DNA of 64,000 nucleotides from Prochlorococcus sp. scB243_495D8 (GCA_000634195.1 JFLT01000151.1:1-64000); one strand, 5' to 3'; shown: positions 16,756-25,855, counted from the stretch's first letter. Program-made: numbers and translations. Notes: generated from the letters alone by a model not told the origin.

Positions 16756-17136
16756 ATGGCTTCCAACTACACCTTTATTTATGATGGAGAATGCCCATTC
16801 TGCAATCATTTTGCTGAGCTCCTTGAGATCAAAAGCAAGCTAAATAATCTTAAAATTCTTGATGGTCGTAAAAATTTAACTCTAATTAAATCCTTCCTAG
16901 ATAAAGGTTATGACCTAGATAAAGGAGCTATTCTCTTGATAGATGAAGAGATCTTTCACGGGGCAGATGCAATAAATACTATTTGCAAACAGATAAATAA
17001 TCCCTCAAGTAATTTACTTATGTTACTTTCTAAAGTGTTTAAATCAAATAAACGAACAAATTTGATATTTCCGTTACTAATCAGAGCAAGAAGATTCGCA
17101 TTGATATCAAAAGGTATATCAATATCCCTAGTTTAA
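16756..17136 (+). CDS. DCC family thiol-disulfide protein (DUF393)
   Basis: 126 aa. The family hallmark FIYDGECPFCNHF gives a thioredoxin-like CxxC at Cys13/Cys16. LDGRKNL, and a C-terminal FHGADAINTICKQ segment, also fit DUF393. Such proteins are thought to act in thiol-disulfide exchange; the partner is unknown. Confidence 0.85.
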   Translation: MASNYTFIYDGECPFCNHFAELLEIKSKLNNLKILDGRKNLTLIKSFLDKGYDLDKGAILLIDEEIFHGADAINTICKQINNPSSNLLMLLSKVFKSNKRTNLIFPLLIRARRFALISKGISISLV

Positions 17137-17243
17137 AAGTAAAAACTTTCTAAATATTAAATAACATATTTATAAGCTTCTGTATCAATAAATGATAATT
17201 AATTATTTCTTAGCTAGAACTAGGTGGTATCAACAAGTATTAA

Positions 17244-17429
17244 ATGATAGAAAACTTTAATCCCTTTATTTCATTGGGCGGTGATAACCAAAAAGTTAAT
17301 CATATGGCTGAAGCGGCACTTGAAATGAATTTAACTTGCAATGATTTAAAGAAGGATTTAAATTTAACTGATGGTGATGTAGTGGATATGTTGCAACTAG
17401 TCATGGATAGGTTTAAAAATAGTAATTAA
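17244..17429 (+). CDS. Hypothetical protein, 61 aa
   Basis: Soluble and helical. MIENFNPFISLGGDNQKVN is followed by an acidic helical segment LKKDLNLTDGDVVDMLQLV that looks like a small protein-interaction domain. No family recognised. Confidence 0.5.
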   Translation: MIENFNPFISLGGDNQKVNHMAEAALEMNLTCNDLKKDLNLTDGDVVDMLQLVMDRFKNSN

Positions 17430-17472
17430 GTAAATATCGTAATTAATTAATCACTATATATATTACTTATTA

Positions 17473-17775
17473 ATGAAAACAGTACAAATTGAGTTTTCGA
17501 AATATGAATTAGTTAACTTTTTATGGCCTGAATTAATAGAAGACTACGGATTTGATAAAGCCAGAAAAATAGTTTCTCAAGCTATTGACTTACAAAAAAT
17601 GAATGGTACTAAAAATAGCACCATCCCAATCATATTTTCAGGAACAGGAGGATTAGCTCTAATACCAATACAAATGCTAGAAAAAGAAAACTTTGAGATT
17701 AGTTATAAAGATAATCAAGTTTTAATATTTAATCTAAAAAGAAAGTCATTTCAAATCTTAAATGAAGCAAACTAA
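17473..17775 (+). CDS. Hypothetical protein, 100 aa
   Basis: Starts MKTVQIEFSKYELVNFLWPE. Helical N-terminal half, then a Gly-rich turn (IIFSGTGGLALIPIQML) and a beta-strand C-terminus. Soluble. No family recognised. Confidence 0.5.
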   Translation: MKTVQIEFSKYELVNFLWPELIEDYGFDKARKIVSQAIDLQKMNGTKNSTIPIIFSGTGGLALIPIQMLEKENFEISYKDNQVLIFNLKRKSFQILNEAN

Positions 17776-17840
17776 TCTAAATTAGTAATTTCTCGATAAA
17801 GCCAAAATTACCTTATAGTCTAATAAATAAATTTATTTTA

Positions 17841-18557
17841 ATGACTTTTGAAGCGACCTACCTTGGTTCAAATGGTTGGCTTATCAAATTTAAAAAATCC
17901 AATTTAATTATTGATCCTTGGCTCAAGGGAGATTTAATATTTCCTCCAGGTGAGTGGTTTTTTAAAGGATCATTAGAAGAAGAAATTTCAATAGATAAAA
18001 AAATAGATATTGTTTTATTAACCCAAGGATTACCTGACCACTGTCATGTTCCAACATTAGAAATGTTCAGAAAGGATATTCCTATAATTTGCCCTAAAAG
18101 TGCTGTTGAAACATTAAAAAAAATTGGTTTTAGTAAAATTAAAATGCTTAAGCCAACTGAAAAAACAAATCTTTTTAATTTAAGTTTTGAAGCGACTGCT
18201 GGGGCTCCTGTGCCACAAATAGAAAACGGATATATTGTTAAAGATGATCAAGATAATGGTTTTTATATAGAACCCCATGGATATCTTGATGAAAATTTAA
18301 AAAAGCAAAGTCTTGATGCAGTCATTACTCCTACAAAAAATTTAGAATTACCCCTAGTTGGTTCTTTTGTAAAAGGTGCTGATGTAATCCCTAAATTGAT
18401 TAACAAATTTAATCCAAAATATATACTTTCAAGCACCACAGGCGGAGATGCAAAATATTCAGGTTTTTTAAATAATTTTATTTCAGTTCAGGATTACGAA
18501 GAAGCATTAAATTGTAATCTAGTAGATCTAAAGAGTATGCAATCTATTATGATTTAA
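17841..18557 (+). CDS. Metallo-beta-lactamase-fold protein with altered metal site
   Basis: 238 aa. The strand order and the motifs GSNGWLIKFKKSNLIIDPWLKG and DIVLLTQGLPDHCHVPT place it in the MBL superfamily (UPF0173-like). The canonical HxHxDH reads Q62-G-L64-P-D66-H67, so the first two histidines are missing while D66 and H67 remain. Either a mononuclear site, a changed metal site or a non-catalytic relative. Cytoplasmic; substrate unknown. Confidence 0.75.
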   Translation: MTFEATYLGSNGWLIKFKKSNLIIDPWLKGDLIFPPGEWFFKGSLEEEISIDKKIDIVLLTQGLPDHCHVPTLEMFRKDIPIICPKSAVETLKKIGFSKIKMLKPTEKTNLFNLSFEATAGAPVPQIENGYIVKDDQDNGFYIEPHGYLDENLKKQSLDAVITPTKNLELPLVGSFVKGADVIPKLINKFNPKYILSSTTGGDAKYSGFLNNFISVQDYEEALNCNLVDLKSMQSIMI

Positions 18558-18712
18558 ATCGATCCAAAAAGATCTTTAATTAAGTCAATAAGGTTGAAAG
18601 TAAATCTAGTTTAAGGGAGATCAAAAAAATTCATTCATTTTTCATTACCTCAATACTTTTATTTGCTTTAAATAGTAGCTATGTATGTGAAAATTCAAAG
18701 CTTAATCTTGTT

Positions 18713-18994
18713 ATGAGAAATAATATTAATGGCGACTTTTCCATAGTAGAAAAGATATCTGAGTTAAAGCCAGGAGCATTTATAAATATTAATTGGAATA
18801 AAAAAAAGCTTATGCTTCCATATTCTCTAAGAAAAGATTATATTTCCTTTACAGATAAAAAATGGGACTGGAGGTATCAATTTAATAAGGACGGATCGCC
18901 TGATATTAATAATCCTTCTTTATACGAACTAATACCTTCTGGAGAGATTAAAACACATTATTGTGAAACAGAAAATAATAAGCCAAACTTATAA
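18713..18994 (+). CDS. Exported hypothetical protein (start uncertain)
   Basis: 93 aa from the first ATG. The same frame stays open upstream to 18584. From 18620 it encodes an apparent signal peptide (IKKIHSFFITSILLFALNSS...C) with an AGGGAG purine run just before it, but with ATC where a start should be. The mature domain has a W-rich segment (KKWDWRYQF) and a Cys near the C-terminus. The gene probably begins at 18620 or depends on a non-standard start. Confidence 0.55.
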   Translation: MRNNINGDFSIVEKISELKPGAFININWNKKKLMLPYSLRKDYISFTDKKWDWRYQFNKDGSPDINNPSLYELIPSGEIKTHYCETENNKPNL

Positions 18995-19044
18995 TTTCAA
19001 AATAAGTATTCTAGATTTTTTAACTTCTGAACTTCTTTATAAAG

Positions 19045-21651
19045 ATGAACTATCCTAAAAACCAAAATAATATTTCAAGATATGTAAAACTTGAAGATTA
19101 CAAAGTTTTTGATTATGAAATTCCAGAAATCTTTTTGGACTTCCTAATTAAGAAAAATGCTGTAAATGTTACGACCAAACTAAAATTGGTAAAAAAAAAT
19201 AAGAATACCAGAAATCTAATTCTTGATGGTACGGATATATTAATAAAAAAAATATTTATAGATGACTCACTACTGGGGAAGGAATACTACAAACAGCAAA
19301 AAAACAACTTAAAAATTGAAAATATAAACAAAGATAATTTTTCATTAAAAATAGAAGGAATAATTAAACCGAAGGAAAATACATCCCTTTTAGGAATGTA
19401 TGAGAGCAATGGGATTATAACTACGCAATGTGAGGCGGAGGGATTTAGAAGAATAAGTTTTCACTCTGATAGGCCTGATATTCTAAGCAAATACACCGTG
19501 AGAATTGAGGCAGACAAGAATGATTACCCTGTCTTACTTTCAAATGGTAACGTCGTAAAAGAAAATAATCTTGCAAATAATCGACATGAAATAATTTGGG
19601 AAGACCCATATCCGAAACCCTCATATCTATTTGCATTGGTAGCAGGGAAACTTAATTGTGTGAAAGACAATTTCATAACAAAATCGAATAAAAAAGTAAA
19701 AATAAATATTTATGTTGAGTATGGCGATGAAAAATATGTTCAACATGCAATAAGTTCCTTACAGAAATCTATGAAGTGGGACGAGGATAAATATAACCTT
19801 GAATACGATTTGTCATTGTTCAATATTGTTGCAGTCAGACACTTTAATATGGGTGCAATGGAAAATAAAAGTCTCAATATTTTCAACTCAAAACTAGTAC
19901 TCGCTAATTCTGAAACAACAACTGATGAAGAATTAGAAAGAATAGAGGGTGTGATCGCCCATGAATACTTCCATAATTGGACGGGGAATAGAGTGACTTG
20001 TAGGGATTGGTTTCAACTATCTCTAAAAGAGGGTTTAACAGTATTCAGAGATCAAGAATTCACTGCAGATGTTCATAATCGTTCAATCAAGAGACTTGAT
20101 GATGCGAAATTTCTTATTAGAAATCAATTTAGAGAGGATTCTGGTCCAACATCACATCCTGTAATGCCTGAAAAATATCAAGAAATAGACAATTTCTATA
20201 CGACAACGATTTACGAGAAAGGAGCAGAAATAATTAGGATGCTTAAAAAGCTTGTAAAAGATGAAAATTTCTATAAAGGATTTAGTAATTACATCTCAAC
20301 ATATGATGGAAAGGCAGCAACAATAGATCAATTTGTCGATAAAATTTTAGGGCAAAATAAGGAAATCGATCCTGAAAAGTTTAAAGTCTGGTACAAGCAA
20401 AATGGGACCCCAAAAATTAAATTCAAGAGAATCTGGGATCAAACAGGCGAAAAACTTACAATTGAAGCCTCACAAAGTAATCCAATAAAGAAGAACCCAT
20501 ATAATGATTTACCTCTAATAATTCCTATAAATCTGGCTATATTTTGCAGTGATAATAAAACGATAGAAAAAACAGTTGTTTTAAAAACAAAAAAACAAGA
20601 ATTCATTTTTAGTAATGTAAGATCTCACATCCAAATTCCTTTAGTAACTTATTTTCGCGAATTCTCTTCACCTGTTGAGTGGGAATCAGACACTAGCATG
20701 GATGAAAATTTTTTAATCTTAAAATATGAAAAAGATTTTTTTACACTATCTAATACTGTAAAAGTATTTTATAAAAAAATTATTTTATGCAGATTAGATG
20801 AAAAACCAGATCATAAAATTGAAAATAAATTAATAAGCACATTAATATCATTTATTAAAAATAAAGATATTAATTTATCCCTTTTATCAGAATTATTAAG
20901 TATTCCGACATTTGCTGAAATTGAATCGGAGATAGAAAATATAGACCCTTTAAAGATATATAAAACTATTGACGAATTAAATCATTTGTTCGGTACCAAA
21001 TTAAAAGAAGAATTACATTTTAAGCTCCAAGAAATAGAGAAAAATTTAGATAAAGTTTGGCCAGAAGGTAAAAATGAAAGAAAACTAGTCGAAACTATTT
21101 GGAAGCTACTCTTACGCAGTGATGATAGGGAAATTAAAGGCAAAATAATTAATTATGTTGATAGTAATTCGATGACTCTAGCAAAAGCTGCAATGAACTC
21201 TTTCAGTAGAATTAATTGTCCTGAAAGAAAAATTATTTCAAATATATTCTTCAATAAATGGAAAAATAATAGTGTCGTTTTAGATAGTTGGTTCTCATTT
21301 AATGCATCTATAGAATTTGATGAAAACACAAGCAGTATTGATAAATTATTTGAAAATAGGTTTTTTGATTCAAAATCACCAAACACTTTAAGAGCTATAT
21401 TAAATACATTCGTAACAAGAAATAGTACTTTTCACGCAATTAATGGTTCTGGTTATAAATATATTGCAAAAAAGATAATTGAATTTGACAAATTAAATCC
21501 AATAATAATTTCCCGTTTTGTAAAAGTATTTAGTAGATATAAATATTATTCAGAACCCTACAAAAGTAATATGATAGAAACAATAAAGAAGATTAAAAAA
21601 AATAAACTATCAAAAAATACTAAAGAAGTTTTAGATGCAATAATAGAGTGA
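19045..21651 (+). CDS. pepN: Aminopeptidase N (M1 family)
   Basis: 868 aa, the usual length for bacterial PepN. Substrate-recognition motif GAMEN at 270-274, zinc site HEYFH at 306-310 with Glu329 (SLKEGLTVF) as third ligand, and a Tyr in the TTTIYEKG segment. The C-terminal half is the helical DUF3458-type region. It cleaves N-terminal residues from peptides in the cytoplasm and needs zinc. Monocistronic, on the plus strand. Confidence 0.95.
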   Translation: MNYPKNQNNISRYVKLEDYKVFDYEIPEIFLDFLIKKNAVNVTTKLKLVKKNKNTRNLILDGTDILIKKIFIDDSLLGKEYYKQQKNNLKIENINKDNFSLKIEGIIKPKENTSLLGMYESNGIITTQCEAEGFRRISFHSDRPDILSKYTVRIEADKNDYPVLLSNGNVVKENNLANNRHEIIWEDPYPKPSYLFALVAGKLNCVKDNFITKSNKKVKINIYVEYGDEKYVQHAISSLQKSMKWDEDKYNLEYDLSLFNIVAVRHFNMGAMENKSLNIFNSKLVLANSETTTDEELERIEGVIAHEYFHNWTGNRVTCRDWFQLSLKEGLTVFRDQEFTADVHNRSIKRLDDAKFLIRNQFREDSGPTSHPVMPEKYQEIDNFYTTTIYEKGAEIIRMLKKLVKDENFYKGFSNYISTYDGKAATIDQFVDKILGQNKEIDPEKFKVWYKQNGTPKIKFKRIWDQTGEKLTIEASQSNPIKKNPYNDLPLIIPINLAIFCSDNKTIEKTVVLKTKKQEFIFSNVRSHIQIPLVTYFREFSSPVEWESDTSMDENFLILKYEKDFFTLSNTVKVFYKKIILCRLDEKPDHKIENKLISTLISFIKNKDINLSLLSELLSIPTFAEIESEIENIDPLKIYKTIDELNHLFGTKLKEELHFKLQEIEKNLDKVWPEGKNERKLVETIWKLLLRSDDREIKGKIINYVDSNSMTLAKAAMNSFSRINCPERKIISNIFFNKWKNNSVVLDSWFSFNASIEFDENTSSIDKLFENRFFDSKSPNTLRAILNTFVTRNSTFHAINGSGYKYIAKKIIEFDKLNPIIISRFVKVFSRYKYYSEPYKSNMIETIKKIKKNKLSKNTKEVLDAIIE

Positions 21652-21664
21652 TTTTTGATGATAT

Positions 21665-21886
21665 TTAACTAAATTTAATAATAACGATTGTAAAAATTAA
21701 TAATAAAATAAATATAATATACTTATTAATAAGACTATGATCTAAAAGATTTTTATTATTATCTTTATTCCACTTTTTATTTACGTATTCCTTAGTTATA
21801 AATTTATTAGGTCTACCACAATATAAACATGTCGGGGAAGTTTTTAAAATAAAATTTTTACATTGGGGACACTTTTTTTTTTCCAT
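21665..21886 (-). CDS. Zinc-ribbon membrane protein, 73 aa
   Basis: CPQC...CLYC pattern at residues 6-23 (two CxxC knuckles) forms a zinc ribbon. A C-terminal span IIFILLLIFTIVIIKF anchors it. This is the layout of small regulatory or assembly proteins, but no named family applies. Convergent with pepN. Confidence 0.65.
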   Translation of the reverse strand: MEKKKCPQCKNFILKTSPTCLYCGRPNKFITKEYVNKKWNKDNNKNLLDHSLINKYIIFILLLIFTIVIIKFS

Positions 21887-22052
21887 AATCTAATCTTACT
21901 GAATAAAATTTAAATCAGAAACAATAAATCATTAAATAAGTAATTTAAATTTTATTTATTATTTTGATTAATTAAATATCATTGCAAAAAAAAAATTGAT
22001 TCTAACTATTTAAAAAAATTCAATATAATGAAAAATTAGTATTTGGTTTGAA

Positions 22053-22214
22053 ATGTTTGCTATTGCTCTTGGCATGTCCCCTATCGAAAAAATCACTGTT
22101 GCAATATCTGCTTCAATTTTTATAATCGCCTTTACATGGGTCTCGATTAAGGGAGATTTAAGAAAACTTGCTAATGAACTTATTGAAGATAATGAAAATA
22201 ATCAGGATAATTAA
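22053..22214 (+). CDS. Small single-span membrane protein, 53 aa
   Basis: MFAIALGMSPIEKITVAIS then a span continuing to FIIAFTWVSI, and an acidic cytoplasmic-type tail ending NNQDN. The layout suggests a genuine mini membrane protein. Family unknown. Confidence 0.55.
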   Translation: MFAIALGMSPIEKITVAISASIFIIAFTWVSIKGDLRKLANELIEDNENNQDN

Positions 22215-22228
22215 AAAAATCTTCTAAC

Positions 22229-22429
22229 CTACTTTGCATGCAAACTAGGATAATCAATAATATGCCTAATTTCTTTTAGAGAAGAACCATAGATTTTTTC
22301 ACCACTTAAGTGAACACCAATCCATTTTTCCTTTTGATTAATAAAATTACTTTTAGTAGTATCCCTCTCGAGATAATCTTTATTATCCCAATTTAAAGTT
22401 ATATCCCAACCTTTATAATTTTCTATCAT
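22229..22429 (-). CDS. Hypothetical protein, 66 aa
   Basis: Soluble, beta-rich start (MIENYKGWDITLNWDNKDY) and a helical end (SSLKEIRHIIDYPSL). No family recognised; composition is consistent with a real gene. Confidence 0.5.
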   Translation of the reverse strand: MIENYKGWDITLNWDNKDYLERDTTKSNFINQKEKWIGVHLSGEKIYGSSLKEIRHIIDYPSLHAK

Positions 22430-22522
22430 TATGAAATAAAGAACTTACTCAAATAATACCCGTAGAGACATAGAACAAAAACAAAGGAAATAAGTATTTT
22501 TTTCGTTATTTTTATTTAATAT

Positions 22523-23698
22523 TTATGTAGTACTAACTTTTATTTTAAGAGCAGCTTCATCTGCATTTTTTCTAGCCAAATTAATGTCAGAATTTGATGA
22601 GAGAACAACGCCCATTCTTCTGCCTTTTCTGGAAACTGGTTTGCCAAATATTAGCACTTTTGTCTTTTCAAATTCTAATGCTTCATTAAGACCCTCATAA
22701 ATAGGATTTTGATACTCTTGGTTAGAGAGTATAACTCTGGTTGCAGAGGGTTCTATTAGTTCTATGCGTGGTATTGGTAAATTTAAAAAAGCCCTTAAAT
22801 GTAATTCAAATTCATTAATATTTTGACTAACTAATGTAACCATACCAGTATCATGTGGTCTTGGAGATAATTCTGAAAATATAACCTCACTTCCTTTTAT
22901 AAAAAACTCTACTCCGTATAATCCAGCTCCATTAAGGTTATTTAATATTCTACTTGTCATTTTCTTAGCTTCAATAATTAAGGACTCCTTAATCTCTATA
23001 GGTTGCCAACTACATTGATAGTCTCCATTAGATTGAAGATGTCCAATTGGTAAACAAAAAATATTTTCACCATTTTCTTTTCTTACAGTAAGAAGAGTAA
23101 ACTCAAAATCAAAATTAATAAATTCTTCAATAATTACACCTTTAACCTTTCCTCTTGAATTTGCTTGTGCCTGTTTCCATGCATTTTGTAAATCATTTTT
23201 TGTTTCAACCAAACTCTGCCCTTTTCCTGAAGAGCTCATTAAAGGCTTAAGTAAAAGTGGGAATCCAATTTCATCTACTTTTTTTTCTAAATCATCAAAT
23301 TCAAAAATATAATCAAACTTTGCAGTTTTAATTTTTAAATCTCTAGAAGCTAAATCCCTAATTTTATCTCGATTCATTGTAATTTCAACAGTTCTAGCGT
23401 TGGGAACAATATTGAATCCTTCATACTCCAGTTCTTTTAGGGCTTCAATTGAAAGTGCCTCTATTTCTGGGACAACATAGTCAGGCTTAAATTCTTTTAT
23501 AACATTTTTTAAAATATTTTTATCTCCCATATCAATTACTCTTGAATAATCAGCAACTTGCATTGCAGGAGCTTTTTCATATCGATCAATTGCAATAACT
23601 TCTAATCCTAATCTTTTGGATTCTATAACTAATTCTTTTCCAAGCTCGCCACTTCCAAGTAATAAAATTCTCTTTTTTGAAAAAATTGATTCTTTCAT
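22523..23698 (-). CDS. purT: Formate-dependent GAR transformylase (PurT)
   Basis: 391 aa, full length. ATP-grasp enzyme: N-terminal Rossmann part LLLGSGELGKELVIESKRLG, central ATP-grasp LLKPLMSSSGKGQSLVE, metal/phosphate region YGVEFFIKGSEVIFSELSPRPHDTGMVT. It makes formylglycinamide ribonucleotide from GAR, formate and ATP in purine synthesis. The 83-aa membrane-protein gene lies 9 nt upstream on the same strand. Confidence 0.95.
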   Translation of the reverse strand: MKESIFSKKRILLLGSGELGKELVIESKRLGLEVIAIDRYEKAPAMQVADYSRVIDMGDKNILKNVIKEFKPDYVVPEIEALSIEALKELEYEGFNIVPNARTVEITMNRDKIRDLASRDLKIKTAKFDYIFEFDDLEKKVDEIGFPLLLKPLMSSSGKGQSLVETKNDLQNAWKQAQANSRGKVKGVIIEEFINFDFEFTLLTVRKENGENIFCLPIGHLQSNGDYQCSWQPIEIKESLIIEAKKMTSRILNNLNGAGLYGVEFFIKGSEVIFSELSPRPHDTGMVTLVSQNINEFELHLRAFLNLPIPRIELIEPSATRVILSNQEYQNPIYEGLNEALEFEKTKVLIFGKPVSRKGRRMGVVLSSNSDINLARKNADEAALKIKVSTT

Positions 23699-23707
23699 AT
23701 ATAAAAC

Positions 23708-23959
23708 TTATTCCTCATCGCCAGAAGGTTGTGAAGATGTATCATCTGTAATTTTTTTATCTTTAGAAAAACTAAATAAAAAATTTCTACCAAACCAATT
23801 TTGACTTCGCATGCCGTTAGTTATTGATCTTGAAATTGCTCCTAAAAAAAAGATTCCAATCATTGCCCAAATAATTCTTTCTATAGCAATTGCAGGTGAA
23901 AAACCTTGACCGGAATTAATGATTTCAGTAAGTGGGTCCAAAGGGTCCAAAGGGTCCAA
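23708..23959 (-). CDS. Membrane protein with repeated start region, 83 aa
   Basis: The N-terminus reads MDPLDPLDPLTEI from three tandem 9-bp units, each carrying a TTG that can serve as start (23959, 23950 or 23941). The rest has one span (IIWAMIGIFFLGAI), a basic loop and an acidic tail DDTSSQPSGDEE. Located just upstream of purT. Family unknown. Confidence 0.6.
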   Translation of the reverse strand: MDPLDPLDPLTEIINSGQGFSPAIAIERIIWAMIGIFFLGAISRSITNGMRSQNWFGRNFLFSFSKDKKITDDTSSQPSGDEE

Positions 23960-23960
23960 A
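23934..23960. repeat. Three tandem 9-bp repeats over a start codon
   Basis: Plus-strand unit GGGTCCAAA occurs three times in a row without mismatch. On the minus strand each unit gives TTGGACCC, encoding Leu/Met-Asp-Pro and an alternative TTG start. Confidence 0.9.
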
Positions 23961-24104
23961 TTTAAACTGATTAATAATATTAATTATAAATGGTTAAATA
24001 GATGAAAAATTAAAACTTATGAAAGAAATAACCAAAATTACAATATAAATTAAACACAATAAAGTCTATACAATGCTATCTTCAAAGGGTGATTTTTTTT
24101 AGAC

Positions 24105-24584
24105 ATGCAAGTTGACGTACAAAATACTACTGTTCTTTCCGCAGACGGATCATCCATAAAACTAGGTGAATATTCAGGGGAAGTAATTTTAATTGTTAAT
24201 GTAGCTAGTTATTGCGGAAACACTGCGCAGTATGAGGATCTTCAAAAGCTACATGATTTATATTCAAGCAAAGGCCTAAGAATACTTGCATTTCCTTGTA
24301 ATGACTTCGGAAAACAAGAACCAGACTCTCTTTCAGAAATAAAAGATTTTTGCACAACAAAATATGGAGTTAAGTTTGAAATCTATGAAAAAGTTCATGC
24401 CAAAGGCAACACCACAGAACCATACACTACTCTTAACAAAGTTGAACCTAAAGGAGATGTTGAATGGAATTTCGAAAAGTTTCTGATAGGAAAAGATAGT
24501 AAAGTAATTGCAAGATTCAAACCAGGTGTTAAACCCTTTGACGAAAACTTAATAGCAGCTATCGAGGTAGCTTTAGATTCATAA
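24105..24584 (+). CDS. Glutathione peroxidase family
   Basis: 159 aa. Thiol-peroxidase version: peroxidatic Cys37 in NVASYCGNT, FPCNDFGKQEP with Cys65 and Gln71, and WNFEKF with Trp121, the Cys-Gln-Trp triad. Cys rather than Sec indicates likely thioredoxin-dependent reduction of hydroperoxides. No signal peptide, so cytoplasmic. The motif reads FPCND where FPCNQ is usual. Confidence 0.9.
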   Translation: MQVDVQNTTVLSADGSSIKLGEYSGEVILIVNVASYCGNTAQYEDLQKLHDLYSSKGLRILAFPCNDFGKQEPDSLSEIKDFCTTKYGVKFEIYEKVHAKGNTTEPYTTLNKVEPKGDVEWNFEKFLIGKDSKVIARFKPGVKPFDENLIAAIEVALDS

Positions 24585-24720
24585 CAGACGTCTTATAATT
24601 CAAATTAAAATATTAATAATAAAGACCAATATTGAATTTAAAAAATAACCAAACTATTATATAACTATCTAATATTTATGATTAAAGCCTTTCTAAAATT
24701 ATTTAATTTAAATTAGAAAC

Positions 24721-25245
24721 TTATTTATTATCAATATCCACTTCTACGTCTATTATTTCATCTTTAACAGTTCTTTTTTTAGGTTTGATTGATTTTACTT
24801 CTGCCTCTACTATTTCTTCTTTAACTTCACTTTCTTCTGGTTCCTCTGATTTTACTTCTGCCTCTACTATTTCTTCTTTAACTTCACTTTCTTCTGGTTC
24901 CTCTGATTTTACTTCCGCCTCTACTATTTCTTCTTTAACTTCACTTTCTTCTGGTTCCTCTGATTTTACTTCTGCCTCTACTATTTCTTCTTTAACTTTA
25001 CTTTCTTCTGGTTCCTCTGATTCTACTTCTGCCTCTACTATTTCTTCTTTAACCTCACTTTCTTCTCGTTCCTCTAGTTTTACTTTTGAATTTGCTGAGC
25101 TTTGATCTTCATCTTTACTTAAGAGGAACTTTAGTAGTTTTTTGAATAATAAGAAACCTTTTTCAACTCTTTTTGTACCTAAAATCGAAAGTAAAATTAC
25201 TAATATTATGAATATTTCAGGTGAATTTAAACCTAATAGTTTCAT
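24721..25245 (-). CDS. TatA-like N-terminus with acidic 19-residue repeat tail
   Basis: 174 aa. Residues 1-45 (LNSPEIFIILVILLSILGTKRVEKG then an amphipathic FKKLLKFLL) resemble a TatA/TatB opening: PEI before one span, a Gly-Thr/Lys hinge and an amphipathic helix. Residues 58-152 are five copies of a 19-residue acidic unit (pattern EEPEESEVKEEIVEAEVKS) plus a degraded sixth. It may be a Tat component variant or an unrelated anchored scaffold. Slippage of the repeat may vary its length. Confidence 0.65.
   Translation of the reverse strand: MKLLGLNSPEIFIILVILLSILGTKRVEKGFLLFKKLLKFLLSKDEDQSSANSKVKLEEREESEVKEEIVEAEVESEEPEESKVKEEIVEAEVKSEEPEESEVKEEIVEAEVKSEEPEESEVKEEIVEAEVKSEEPEESEVKEEIVEAEVKSIKPKKRTVKDEIIDVEVDIDNK
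24790..25074 (-). repeat. Five tandem 57-bp coding repeats
   Basis: Five nearly identical units of 57 bp, in frame, encoding 19 residues each; copies 3, 4 and 5 give identical protein. The reverse strand is also open by chance, giving a Ser/Thr-rich ORF that is not a gene. Confidence 0.9.
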
Positions 25246-25292
25246 AAAATATCATATTCTATTTATATTTTAGTACATGCTAAAAATTTAAT

Positions 25293-25685
25293 CTAATTAT
25301 TCTCAAAAGTTGGTAAATAAAGTTCCCTATTTGATGCAATTAGACCTTCTTCTTTAAAAAAAATTTCTAGTTCTTTTAGATCATTTATATCTACAAATTC
25401 ACCACAATTATCTAATATATTATGATGGGTGAAATTCCATAAATCAGCCAAATACTCGTCATCATCTGGAAATGCTACAAATTTCAAATATGTATTATTC
25501 AAAGCATATTCACTAGCAAAATCAGAATCTAAACCTTCCCTCTTAGCATCACAAAAAACTTTAGCAAATCTTTTGCCTACAGATGTTTGAGCAGTTGATA
25601 AATCTAAATTAACTTGCGCAGCATTTACATTTATTGGTGCAATAAAAATAATTATAGGAAGAAAAATAGATACTAATATAAACAA
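25293..25685 (-). CDS. Secreted/lumenal hypothetical protein, 130 aa
   Basis: TTG start supported by an AAGGAAA purine run about 8 nt upstream and an in-frame TAA just before. Signal peptide MFILVSIFLPIIIF...NVNAA. The mature domain has RFAKVFCDAKREG and a second Cys in LDNCGE. It resembles the exported protein at 6171-6572 in size, Cys placement and helix pattern. Function unknown. Confidence 0.65.
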   Translation of the reverse strand: MFILVSIFLPIIIFIAPINVNAAQVNLDLSTAQTSVGKRFAKVFCDAKREGLDSDFASEYALNNTYLKFVAFPDDDEYLADLWNFTHHNILDNCGEFVDINDLKELEIFFKEEGLIASNRELYLPTFENN

Positions 25686-25855
25686 GAAAAATTTCCTTTA
25701 TAAATTTCAACTCAATATAAGCTAGCAAAAAAAGTAATCAATTAGGCCTATTTAAGTAAAAGCACTTATTATAAATTAAGAAATAAATATAAAACATAAA
25801 ATCAGATCCATACCTGAATTTATAATAAATAAAGATTAAATAAATTTAAATTATT

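Noticed and set aside
24790..25074. Direct repeats considered as a CRISPR array
   Set aside because: The units are contiguous, in frame and 57 bp long without spacers; they are coding repeats.
24785..25105. Plus-strand ORF of 106 aa rich in Ser, Thr and repeats
   Set aside because: It is the reverse complement of the 57-bp coding repeats; the minus-strand frame has a membrane start and consistent acidic repeats, so this is a shadow.
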